Origin: Sclerurus mexicanus
Lineage: Eukaryota > Chordata > Aves > Passeriformes > Furnariidae
Assembly: GCA_013396755.1 (NCBI GenBank)
Contig: VWZF01003200.1
Span: 275,305-339,304 of the forward strand
Length of the DNA stretch: 64,000 bases
Direction of reading: 5' to 3'
Position 1 is the stretch's first letter. Each line of letters starts with the position of its first letter. Below, one piece after another: positions 10,861 through 23,659 of the stretch. The notes under the pieces are model-generated. The model had not been told where the DNA came from, did not search any database, and saw only the letters and a list, made by a program, of their open reading frames with translations. Position numbers and translations under genes: made by a program.

Positions 10861-13800
10861 GGAAGGAAGCATTCAAAAGAAGTTTCTCTAATTATTTTTG
10901 CTCCTTATCTTTAACAAGTCAATTTCCAAACAATGTATGAAGTCTTAGCATACTTTAAGGAACCAGAGAGAACAGATTTGGATGGAGCACCTGTATAAAT
11001 ATACTGGGAAAATGTAACCCATTTTAAAAAAATGAAAAGGCTTTCTTGGGGAGTGTAGGACAACATCAGAAACTAAAAGCTAATTCAATAATTAATATAT
11101 TACAGAGCATAGTGGAAGTTAGACCATATTTATTCAAAGCAGTCACTAGCTGAGGAAAAAAAAATACACCAGGTTTTAATATTTAAATGAAGAAAAAGTG
11201 CAGTTAAGATCTTATCTGCACAGTACATTACTTGCATAATACATTTACCTGTGCAAATATTCCAGAATATGTGCTGAAGAGAAATAAGACATTTTTCAGT
11301 GATACATGAAGACTATTTCTGCTCTTAGACAGCATACTACATCTTACAATATTCACATAAATAGATGTTCTGCTAAATACACAGTTGTGTCAAAATTTTA
11401 TACATATGGTGGCTAAACTACAGCTACTTAGTTGCATTCTGCACAAATTCAATATATGTTTTCAATGATGTAATAATGAAACCATTAAAATGAGCAAGCT
11501 ATTTGTGTTGTAGTGACAATACACATGATCCCTGATTGCAGGTTGACTAAAGAGCATTTATGATGCTCACCAAAGTGTTATTGAACATCACTTAGATAAA
11601 AAAAACTAAATTAAAACAACTATAAAAACAGCCACTGAAGCTCAGTATATATTGCTATAAATATGATGAAAGTTTTACTGGATTTTTTTGTTAAAACAAC
11701 AAGCAAAAATTGTTACCTATACTTTTTTAGATACCTAAATAAGGATAGTAATTGCTTTTACAGTTATATAATGTATTTTTGGTTTTCAAAGTACCTAATG
11801 AAAGTGAGGAGATCATGGAAGACCACATTTAGGATAGAATGGCTTGTTTTAATCTAGAGAAAATCATTACTTGGAAAAATTAAGTGTCTTGGTCAGAGTT
11901 GTAAAGAAAGCTGTAGAAAGAAATCTCCGCTGGCACTCTAATATGTATTCTAAACACGAGCCCACATAAAAGCAGTTGGTACTTTCTTCTTATCAGGATT
12001 ATTTCTGTTCAACAACTTTCTGGGCTAGACCTGACTGAAATGAGTTCTTAATATCTGCTGGAGGTTTCACAGCAGTGTCTGCTACAAAGCTGGAAAAATA
12101 AAGCCTGGAACATATCTCAAACTAACCTTTCAATTAGAGTCACTTATACTGTTATGATGGTTGTTTTTGTTTTGTTTTTTTTTTTGAAATTTCATGCTTC
12201 AGAGCATGAAGGAATACTCTCTGTTTAATTCCTATTTGTATGATGTTTCTCCCAAAAAAAACCCCCATCCAACAAAAAAATTGCCATAAGAGGGAAAACA
12301 TTATCTCTCCCAGCGCACTGCTTTGAAACAGCACCCTCAGTACAGGCAACATTGTATTATGAATGGTTTAGTTTTTTATTCACAAAGGGGCCTGAACCAG
12401 AATGACCAATCCAAATATTTTTCTTATCTGTAGCATATGTAATCTGCATCTTAATGCTGCAACTTGATCCTTCATCTATATCTGCCTCTAGTTTGATTAA
12501 AGAAAAAAGAAAGGTAAAAACAGACCAAGTTCAGTACTAGACCTGGTTACATAAGTAGACAACAGTCACTGACACACACACAAAATAGTCATTAGCTGTT
12601 CTTTTGATACATGCCACCCTAGTGTCATGGAGTAAGAGCAGGAAAGACAATAACATGTTTCTCTAACTCTCGTTTAATTAAGAAACTGGAGGGCATACCA
12701 CAGTTATCACATTAAAATACATAAACTGGAAAATTGAGGCATTGCTCATTTTGCTTTTGTCTGTTGCCCCCACTGGTTATGTTTTATAGTCTTTTTGAAG
12801 TAAATAGTATGGAAATGAATACATAAAGCACTATCTAAACACATTGTTTGAATGCAGCCTACATAACTGTACCTTGAAAAGACATAAAATAAGTAAACAT
12901 AGAGCAGGCATTCTACTCTATTTTTTCCTACAAATGGAGAAAATATTTTCATCACAAAATTTTACTGGTTATCTAGTACATTATGAAGTAAGTAATCTAG
13001 GTATTCAATTCACTATGTTGTTGTCTTATATTTACTGCCAAATTAGATCAATCCTTTTTTATTAAGGAAGTCATTAATTTTTTCTTAACTTCATGTGCTG
13101 TTTAAAAAAAAAAATCACATAGAGCTATTTAGATGATATTTAGATCCACAATGAAAACTTGTGAACTAATGCAGTGACTTTTTCTAAGGATTAGCATTTC
13201 TAGCAATTTTTGCAGAAGATTTAATCAGAAAATCCTGCTTCCAACTAAAATAGCTATTCAGAAACAAATCTGCTTAAAAGGACACAAAAAATATTACCAG
13301 TTATTTGACTTTATTTCATTCAAAATTGTTGCATGTCTGTGCTGTAGTATATTTAGGATTTATGAAGCTTGTACAAAGGATGTTTCAATAAAAGAATATG
13401 ACAGTGAGCCAATTTTAATTCAGTCCTTAAATATGTTCTTAGAGTAAATTATGTACCAACAGAGGTCAAACTTCAAAATGTATACCACAGTGTTAGAATT
13501 AAAATATTAATAAAATGTTTATTTTATGAATGTACTTGAAGAGGCACTAATCATATCACTTTCAAATTCAAAAGAATACTTTAAATGCTCATACCTAAGT
13601 GGAACTGGTTTAAAGAAAGAACTGGTAGTTTATTTACGTAGTGTTTGTTGAAGCTGAGATACCTCAGGAGTCTAATTTATATGAAAGTCATACAACATTT
13701 AAAGGGTAATGTAACTCATTAGGTTATTTTGTATAAGTTACAACTGCTGCCACACATAGGTGTGATCTTCTGGGATACTTAAACTAAAATCAGTGTATGG

Positions 13801-13954
13801 ATGTAATTTTTGCAGAAATGTAGACATGCTTCCAAATTATTTCATGTGTTGCAAGAGAAAATTAAAAAAAAGACAATGAAGAGGCAACTGCCTTAAAATG
13901 TAACATATCAAATATATTACTGTATATAACTATTTTATACATTGGAATATTGAT

Positions 13955-14220
13955 GGCCATCCTGTCACCAAAAACTGGGAAATAAACTCTCCAACCAGTT
14001 TACTGGGTTAGAAAGCAGATATTATTTTATTGACAGCACACTGCTTGCAAGGGGATAACTTGCACACCCAGCAACCAAACCTCCACACCAGGTTATATTC
14101 CTTGAATGCTGTTGTTTAAGATGAATATATTCCTCCTGTTTCTCCAAAATATAAGAAATGGGTCTTGCATGTCTCAGCTCTGTTTATGATATTTCTGAGA
14201 GCTGGAAAATGAAGGAATAA
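13955..14220 (-). mobile_element. Probable ERVK-like LTR fragment
   Basis: Read on the minus strand it has GGTCTTGCATGTCTC on the complementary side, then CTTGCAAGCAGTGTGCTGTC directly followed by AATAAAA, a good polyadenylation signal. CTGCTTTCTAACCCAG, GTTGGAGAGTTT and a terminal TTTTTGGTGACA follow. That order (poly-A signal, short R/U5, terminal CA) is what avian ERVK-type LTRs show. The 5' end is unclear and no coding region adjoins it. Confidence 0.5.
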
Positions 14221-16490
14221 ACAGAGTATAGAAGCTAAGTATGTGCTGTCATAGTTATGTTAATTTTCCTTTCTTTATTCCATTGCAGAGAAATATTACA
14301 GAATTGACCCTTGCAGGTAACACAGAGGACTAACAGGATCCTAATAGATTCTTTTGCCATAAGCTCGCTACGATTTTATTCGTCAGCACAGTATCATGGA
14401 TTATATTTGTCTCCTTACCATGAACCATTTACGAACCAATGTTTGCAAGCAGCAGAGATATCATAGCAGCCCCATAATCATGGGGTTCAGGTACTTAGGT
14501 TATTCAGCATAACATAAGTAGGTACATATATCAAAATCAAAAGTATGTAAAATATTAGGCCCTGTAAAAAGGCTATTTCCATCTTTGAGTTAGGTATGTG
14601 TGTGTCTGAAAAAAACCTGGCATCAAAGGGCTCAGGAACCTGACAATAGCAATCTGCAATTTATACAACTTGTGTTTTCAGCATCTACTCATTATTTCTT
14701 CTTAGTATTATCAAGTTTGTGCATTATGATGATTTTCACTTAGCCCTGTTTCAGACACAAAATGAAAGATATCTTGCCTCAGTTCAAACTTCTAGCTGTA
14801 AGATGTTATAGACCAAATAAAAGTAATCTCTAGCATGGTAGAACAAGGGTATTAAACAAGGTGTCACAGGATAGAATTTAAAACAGTAGTCTGATAAAAG
14901 AAGTGAAAAAGTCCTGGAAAGAAATGTTTAAAACAAGGACTTCAGAAATTACCTTTAAGCATCAAGAAAGTATTGCTTTTAGAGAGTACTTGGAGGACAA
15001 ATTAAAAATAGGATGGCTAATGCTAATACAAACTGCAGCTATTGTTTCTCTTTAGAGATGACACAGTGCTTTTCCTAGCTATCTTTAAAAATTTCCCTGG
15101 AACAAGACATAATTTCTCTATTGTAACCTTAAGACCCATGCAATTCCTTTTGCATAAACCAGGGGTTTTTTTAGCTTCTCAACTTCTAGCTTTATATCTT
15201 TAAAGCTGGAATGAGCACAAATAAGATGACAAAGCTTTTGAGTACTTGTGTTGCAATGACATAAATTGCTGCTCCTCATTCTTTTTACTCCTCTCTAAAA
15301 CTCTGTGCTTCCCAGATCTATGAAGACTAGAAAAAATAAAAAAACATATGGCAATAAGAAACCAGCAACAAGTAACTGGTAAAGAATTCAGCCTGTCTAC
15401 CATCTGATAGATTTGTCCTAAGCTGCCTAAATTGTGAGATAAATATTTCTATGGCATTAGCCATTTGACTTTGTATGTCTGCCTTCAGTTGAAATGAATT
15501 ACCTCAGAAAATGATACCTACTTAATGTAATACTGTGAATATCTACATCTGGTCAAATCAATCCAGACATTTTTGGTGTATTTGTTTCAACAATACATAA
15601 ATAATTTCATTGATCTAATTTCCCTTCTGAGTATCATAACTCATTAAAATGTTATTAACACAAATGCTCACCAAATAATCCATATTTTTAAAAAGAGTAA
15701 GTAAAGCTTTGGTAGGAACACTCTCTATATATGTACGCAATATATAGTGTTTCCTGATAATTTTTCCATCACAACCTAACAGGTAAGCAGAAAATTACTT
15801 CTATTGTCATAAAGAGGTTTCATAAGCATCCCAACCTTATCCATATTACTTGGACTAGTGAAGGAAGACCTACAACTAATTTTAAAGGGAGATTCAATTC
15901 TACCTTCTAAGCAGCAGGAATTCTAAGAACTGTCTTAATTCAACAACCTTGCCCTTCCCTTCCTGTGTTGTGTCAGCAACAGCTATATTTGCTGTTCCAA
16001 CTAATCTTGCCTTGCTTTAGCTCCTACGTATATCTACTCCTAATTCCCATAGAATCATCATTTAAAAAGTCTTTTATTAGAAAATAGATATTTTCTGGCC
16101 CATAGTTTATAGTTGCAAATTATATTTCTATCTTTTTATTCTCTGTAATGTTTATATGCTTGCAATTCTCCAGGTTTCAAACTTTGTGAAAACTGTTACC
16201 TTTTATCTCCCATTTCATCATTAACCAAGCTTGTTGTTCAACAGCCCTAGCCAGAGAGCTGATCTTGAACACTGTAGTTGCATGCTTTCATAGTTTTCCT
16301 TCGTTTTGAATACGTCTTTTTCAGTAACTTTTGTCTAGGAACAAAATTGTTCTCAGAATGCTGAACTATTTTTATCAAACTGTCTTGTTTCTCCTTTGCA
16401 TTGTCTCAACAAAACTAACACTTTTGTGCTTGACATTATGTAGAACAGCATGGTCTAATGCCCATACTCTACTTACAGTCTAGTTCACTT

Positions 16491-16517
16491 ATATCTATCT
16501 ATATATATATATATATC
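16491..16517. repeat. TA/TATC microsatellite
   Basis: ATATCTATCT followed by about eight TA units. Confidence 0.95.
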
Positions 16518-19210
16518 TTTTGCATGTAGACCTTTGGGAAATTTATGAATAGTTGCCAAGGCTCAGCTACAAATACTTCAATATTATTTAAATTCTATAG
16601 TTCTGCTCACATCTCCGACCTTGTTCTTCTGTTACACTAAATTTCCATTTCTATTAGTAATTCAAAGAATGGAATTCCCTAAGAACAGAAAAACATGATA
16701 AATTAAGCAATAAAAATTCTATTTGCCCTAAGTTGTCCACTCCTCCTCTGTTTTGTTTGCATTTAGTATGTAGCATTTAAGGAGATTCAGCTATATGCAT
16801 ATAGCTATATGCATAACAGCTCAAATCCCCATCCATGTCCTTCCAATTGCCTTGATCAAACTCTAGTTTATCTATTACTGGTAAAGTACATAAGAAGAGA
16901 TGTTTTCTCTACACTTCAGAAGCTTGCTTTACTGCAGTGATTCCTAAACTTTCGCAATAATGGCTTCCCCTACAACACTCTTGCAACCCTCAGTATGCCA
17001 GCCTAAAATTGTAGAGATTGTAATTTTTTTTTATGTGGACAATTTAACTTAAAGTCTAGTCTAACACTGTCTCATCATCTATGATATGAGAGCCCAGTTT
17101 GTCACACAAATGTTATAACCTATGTCCTTGCAGGAGGAAACTCTCTATATCTAGGGTAGATAGCTCAAGAGGAAGACCAAAACCAGGCAACTGTAGTTCC
17201 CTAACATATATACAAGAAAAAGGATGCAGTTTTACTTTATGCTACAACTAATCATGACTTCATTATCTTCCTACCACTTTTCTGTGGTAATTCTGCCCTA
17301 GGCTAATCTCTTACATCAATTTTGATTCTGCCCAATTTATATACCATCAGCTTTTGTATTGTGTATCAGCTCCCCTTAGTCAATGGATGTTCTTTTTCTT
17401 CTAAATAGGTACCACTCAATAGCATAATTTATGGTCCTGTTCTACCAATCTCAGATCTGGTGTTCATAGGTAACATAGGACATAGATAATCATTAGACTT
17501 TGGTAAGCATGGCTATATTTTGTGACTCCTGACAAACCAGTCATACTTTCTAATCTCTGGACTGTTAACTGCTGGCCAGTTTTTTAATCCACATGCCATT
17601 TACTACTAAGTCAGGAGTCTTTAAGTAAACTAGCTATGTCAGTGTGATTGTGCTTTGTGATCAGATCTATAATCGTGACAGCAAAAGGAAAGCACATGGC
17701 AGACAAAAAAGTAGATAAATAATAGAAAAGAAGACAACCGAGGAATTAGATTTCCTCAAACTGCTTTCAATTAAAATTCTTTCTTTTACTGTCTCACCTT
17801 TTTTTAAGAGTCCTGAAAATATGGTTGCATTTTTCCTAGCTTGAATTATTAACTCACTTCATAAATTATGTCTTTTATACCTTTTCAATGCTGAATTTTC
17901 CAATTTCCAAGATTTGTTAGCAATGAATGTTACTGATTCACCTAACTCTGATACTACTTCCCTGAATATTCCTAGCTGCAAGCTTCAAGAATTCTTGAAG
18001 ATTCCATCAAAGCTCCATGAGAATCCTGGCTGCAAGTTTTTTTGATTCTTCAGCAACTGCACAGAAATGTTTGGAAAAGATGATTTTTCTGAGGAATGCT
18101 AAGAAAACACTTGAACCAAATGTCTCTCTGCACATCATTTCTGGAAAAGGCTTGGAAAAAAAAAATCAATACCTTGTGTTAAAAACTGTTTCTAAAAAGC
18201 AGCTTTTCTTAAAGCTGCTTCAGTAAGCAACTTGCATAGCTACCCAGTGATTTTTTTTTTTTTTTTACTCAGCAGGTTGTGGTAGCCTTTACCTTAATGA
18301 TAAAAAACTCCAAGGTATTATATACTCCTAATTCCTATGTATTATAACCCTATCTTTGTAGTTCAGTAAATAAGTAATACTATTGTCATCTAACACTGCA
18401 ATTAATATATATGCTATCCTCAGTACTTAAGACACCCCTACCTCTATAGGAACAACAGGGAAGACTTCAAAATCCTGCCTAAATTCCAAATTCAGTAATT
18501 GTACTCCCCATACTTTTTTTTTAAATTTTCATTGCAGTTTTAGTTAGCTAATGTGCTCTTCAATTCCTAAGCGGAATCACAGTGATGTTCTCACAGTAAG
18601 ACTGTTGCTCCATTCTGCCTTAGCAGTTCCTGTACATTGAGGGAGAGATTGTGTTTTTTAAGCCATGGCCCAGGAAAGCTGTCAGCACCTGTTGTGATTT
18701 AGCTCGTTGTGCATACTGAGAGCAATCCGCTGCATCCATTAGGCAAGGAAAGATTACTTCCCTGATGTGCCAGGCCTTCCTGACAGCTCAGCGGGAAAAG
18801 AAACCATTTCCAACTTGCTCCAATTTTTTGTACTTTTAACAATTTGCATATATTTTGTCTACTTTAGCCTGTTTTGTCAATCTAGTTTATCAGCTCTGCT
18901 GGCCAGGTGCATGTCTATTTCTATGTCATTGTAACAGTTGACTCAGAAATAGCAATTAGGAGTTCTGAATATAAACCACCATAGATTTAATAAGTATTGT
19001 AATGTAAGAAATGAATAATAGGCAAACTGACAGCTATCATACTAATCCTTTAAGACAACTGATTGACCTGCTGTAATTCATGATGGTTTTTATGTGCTTT
19101 GAAAGGTATTCTTTGTACTTACACTGAAGGTAGCGACAAATTCAACACATATTTGCAATTTTTCTGCAGCAGAACAGACAATGGAATAGATTAACTATGC
19201 CAGTTCTTAC

Positions 19211-19470
19211 CTGTCTTGCAAATGCACATTGGATTTCCATCCACTTGTGCCAAGCAGGTTGAGTTGTTTATGCATGGATTGTAAGGCAGTTCACAGGGAC
19301 TGAAGCGCTGGTTGCAGAAGTCACCAGTGTAAAATGGAGGACAAATGCACACAAACTGTCCTGGCTTCGCAGACTCATAACAGGTGGCTCCATTCAAGCA
19401 TGGTTCAGATTCACATTCATTTATATCTTCACTGCAGTCTGGCCCTGTCCACCCTGCTGCACATGTGCAT
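19211..19470 (-). CDS. EYS: EYS exon B (EGF-like domains)
   Basis: A 260-nt exon that joins exon A in phase (CG|A gives Arg). It first completes an EGF domain (CTCAAGWTGPDC), then encodes a whole calcium-binding-type EGF (DINEC ESEPC LNGATC ... FVCIC PPFYTGDFC). It then starts a third (FSPC ELPYNPC INNSTC ... MCICKT) whose sixth cysteine lies in the next exon. The acceptor has a strong pyrimidine tract (T run then CCTCCAG) and the donor is AG|GTAAGA, phase 1. This is the best diagnostic exon: the PGQFVC and VDGN blocks follow human EYS almost residue for residue. CESEPC fits the O-glucose consensus, CLNGATC and CINNSTC fit the O-fucose consensus, and INNST holds two overlapping N-glycosylation sequons. 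The residue after the second cysteine is Leu (TTG), so a start codon should not be placed there. Confidence 0.95.
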
Positions 19471-22449
19471 CTGGAGGAAAAAAAAAAAACCCAAACATGG
19501 ACATGGTGGCAGAATGAAAATCAACAACTTGGGTCAATCAGTTCCAACAACTTCTACGCAGAAAATTAAAAAAAATAGAAATAAAATGAATTATATTTTT
19601 CTGTGTATAGCTTTTCTTCCTCTGGCAATTGTATCAGATTGCATTATGAATAAAAGTTATAATCAGCTTCTTCTCACACAATTTATTTGAGCAAAAGCAA
19701 AAAGTCATATCTAAGTCACAGTATCACTTGCAGAACCATGTGGTTTAGTGAATGCTGACAGATCTGTGGATCTTCTTTAAGCTGAAACAACAGCACAAAT
19801 TATCAAATATGAAATGTAAATTTCCTTAAAATTGAGGATTAGAAGGACATCTTATCATATGTATGAAACTAGTGGGTACATTAGTGTTTGGGATAAAATG
19901 CAGCAGGTAGCATATTCAGCACACTTAAGAAAGACTGTAGGAGGTCAAAGGCTCTGTAAAGTACCCTATTTTCATCATGTTCTTCACAAGAGAATACAAA
20001 AAGGAGAAAGATCTGTTAGTGATAAAACAGAAGAGAAAACTTAGACCAAAATCTAAATTACATCTGATTGTAAAGAATCTATCTACGTGAGTTAGATAAG
20101 TATCTATTTTTATTTACAAAATGAATATGATAAGGTTCTATAAATTCAAAGATAATTTGCTAGTCATTTCAAATTTTGCAGAATAAATTTCTCCATTTGC
20201 TGCAATAGAAAAAGTCTCTATGTACTTTAAAAATCATACATTCCCATTACTTTCACTGAAGATAAAATTGAATTCAACATATATTTGCAACTAGTTTTCA
20301 GGACAAGAGACAATATGAAAGATACCAGCTTTTATCTACTTTGAGCAATACTGATTTCATTCAAATATATCTTCATAGATATTATTAATTTGATAAAAAG
20401 CAATTGTTCTTAAATAATAAATAGGTCATTTAATAGAGAATCAGCTATATAATTCTGTTCTGTAAGGCACAGGTATTGCTTGCCAAACAAAAGGCAAATT
20501 TTGTCCTTTAAAACAAGCACAGTGTTTTCTTTGCAATTTTTAATGTTCTGTGTTATTGACTTGTGGGCTATATTTTCCATGTCATATGCAATGGATATTA
20601 TGAAGAAACTTTATCATTTGAAAAGCCTGCACATTTGATCAGTAAGGATTCAAAAATCAAGTTACTGTATTTTTCTCATGGGAAGAAAAATAGTTGTAAC
20701 TATCAAAAGGCATTCAGGCAATCTTAAAATAACTCTTAAAAAAAATCACATTTCAGGACTGATTAGTTACACCATCCAAAACATACTTTTGGAAATACAA
20801 TTACAAATAAATATGTTTTGTTACTCTATTCTTAGACACAGCAAACATACCTGCTTTTGCTATATATATTGCAAAATCAATTTAGTATCTAGAGACAACA
20901 CCCACTGAGAAACATTGCACCCACCACTCAGCACTTGGCTTAATTTTCTCCAAAGAGTCAACATAGAGAAGTATGAGGCTCTTACAAATTAAGTGTCTCC
21001 AAATGTCTGACACTGGACTTAGGAGAACACTCTCTCCCAAAAGATAAGAACATAGATGTTAATTATTTTACAGCAGCTCATTTTTTTCTTGATTTATAAA
21101 GTTCTGAATAAATTACTACCAATGAACAGAGTATCTACGCTTCATTTTTAGCTTGAAAATCTCACTAAATGGAAAGCCTTTCCCTTCATATTAGGAGAAC
21201 ATGGTTCAATTCTTAATGGGTCCAACTTTATGGACATAACTGAGGAGGAGCAAACATTAAGCATGTTTCATTCTCTTCTTTTCCCTAATGAGTTTCATAA
21301 CTGCCTTTCATTTATCAAAACTATTCTGTATGGCCACAGGAAACATTAGGTCACTGAAACACAGCAGTTATCTACACTACACAACTAGCCATTCCTACCC
21401 TGGCTTCATGCCAACTACCAACTCAGATGCAATAGTCAATATTAATTCAAAGGAGACAATCATAGAGCATTTTGTACTCTTCTCTGCATTTTCAAAAAAG
21501 TCAGTGATGTCATCATTAAGTGTGAAAAAATATATGGAGATGTCTATTCTGAGGCCCAGTTTTAAAAATTAAGACAAAATCTTGTCTTAATGAAAACCAG
21601 TATTTAAATAATGTAAGGAGATGTTAGGACTACTGAAAGCACATTATCAATTTAGCTACTATAGCTGGTATTCTTGGAAATTATCTGATCAAAAGGCAAA
21701 ATCCCGAACAGTCTTTTTCAAAGTGACTTTTTTTTTAACTACATGAGGAAAATCAAGGTGATTTCTAGGATTCTCAGGGGAAAATTAAAAAGAAAAAGCT
21801 AACATATGTTTTTTAAGAGACCATATAAAAATAAGATAGACAATACTGAACTTGTTTCTGTTGTTTTACCAACAAATATTTTTCTTTCAATAACCACATC
21901 CAAATAATCCCATTGATATTACAAAACGAAATCATGCATGGCTTTTGTCTGTAAACAATTCATTATAATAATATAAGACACAAATAGTGCTTGGACTGTG
22001 AAATGCATAGAACTCCTTCAACACATATACTTCAATTTCTGTAAGTACTACCTGTTGACTTTCCATACATCTCTCTCCATAAATTTAAGAGCTTTCTATA
22101 CAGATACAAACAAAAGGAAAGGGTAATGAAAAATACAACATAAATTATATTCACCATTTTTACTACATGTTTAAAATTAGAGTCAAAAGTAAAAATTGCA
22201 AGCTACAGTCTTGAATGCCATCCAGAATTCTAATGCTATTATTAATTCCTATATCTCTACATGATGAATTAAGTATTAATTTTTTTGCATCTTACCTGCT
22301 TGAAAACTCCCTTTTTACTTCTCACATTCCAGTGAAATATATAGGTACCACCTGCCTTATATTCTACCTCTCAAGTTTTAAGAAATTAAATAACAGGGAA
22401 GAGTCTTAAAAATTCCTGAATTGTTGATTTCGGAAAAATGTTTTTGAGG

Positions 22450-22610
22450 TTTATCTACACTCTCCTGCTCAAAACATGTTCAGCTAGAGTTTTCTCAGGT
22501 CTGTGTCCAGTCTGGTTTTGAGCATCTCCAAAGATGGAGACTCCACAACCACTCAAGGCAATCTCTTCCAGCACCTGACCACACTCACATNAAAAAAGGC
22601 TGAGCCAAAA
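22450..22610 (-). mobile_element. CR1 LINE 3' fragment
   Basis: Minus-orientation CR1 3' region, recognised on the plus strand by TGTCCAGTCTGGTTTTGAGC, then ATCTCCAAAGATGGAGACTC and CAATCTCTTCCAGCACCTGA. One ambiguous base (n) lies at 22591. It is short and old, without the terminal tail repeat. Confidence 0.8.
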
Positions 22611-23659
22611 CCACTTTTTTCAGGATGCCAACCAGAAAGGCAGTCTACTCTAAATCTTAAGAGTTCTAAAGTGGCTGTCTATCAATTAGAAAACCATATT
22701 GGTGGGCTCATTTCAACCTAGATCATCTAGAAGCTCTGGAGAAATACCAAGGCTTGACAAAAGCAGTAATGCAGATGAATATACTAGAACAGAACAAATT
22801 TCAGAAGGAGCCATTCTTTTTTGTTTTCAGACATCTAACAGCAGAAAAATAGAAGAAACTAGTCTTTTCAGTCCTCTGTATTTCATTAAAAAATTCAGAA
22901 AATATCAATGACAACACTTGTCTTTTCCATAGATACAGGTGTTTTCTCAGGGGAAAATAATGCCACATTTAAGATTCAGTAGAACTGCTTTTACCTTAGA
23001 GGCTCATTAAAAGCAACAGGAATCCCAAACTGAATCCTCATGTACAATGTGCTTATCATTCACCCACTCCTTTATTTCACAAGTTCTAAATGAGAAACAG
23101 ACATTCAGTAGCATTTTAGCCAGCCTGTTACATGTCACATGGAACAGTGGTCCATTCTATACTAAGAATTTAAGTTGTCTAGTGCATTCAATCAAATCAA
23201 CTAACAGCCTAAGAAACCAAAGTGTTCAGTCGTTAGCTGCAGGCTATTGGACCACTTGAAGTAGTGAAATGAGAGCTCACTTTCCATACATGCATAGCTT
23301 GAAATTTAAAGCAGAAACATACACCACAAAGCTCCAGACAGACACTTCCAGTTACCACAGAGACTTCAAATACTTATTTTTCTGTCTCTTCTTTCTTCCT
23401 ACAAACATATTTTTTTCTCTTTTATAACCTGAAATCTCAGCACATTCTTTGTTCTACAGACATTTTCTGCCAGATTCTTGCAAAAGCAGTTACAAGCTCT
23501 GATACTATCTGATCTCCAATATCATTCCTGGATGATCTCCTTAAATTTTCACCCACATCTCTCCTCCTTTCCCCTGAATTCATCTGAGCCTCCCTTTATT
23601 ATCACTTCAATTATTCCTTCCCTACTCCATTTTCAAACAATCAAATGTGACACAGATTA

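Larger units (their letters stand above)
10343..19210 (-). other. EYS: EYS intron between exons B and C
   Basis: An 8,868-bp intron, mostly AT-rich unique sequence. It includes a GC-richer block at about 10460-10860 of unknown origin, a probable LTR piece at about 13955-14220, a TA/TATC microsatellite near 16.5 kb and a candidate conserved non-coding stretch at about 18600-18960. No exon was found in it, and none is expected because exons B and C join in phase at adjacent positions of the EYS protein. Confidence 0.8.
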
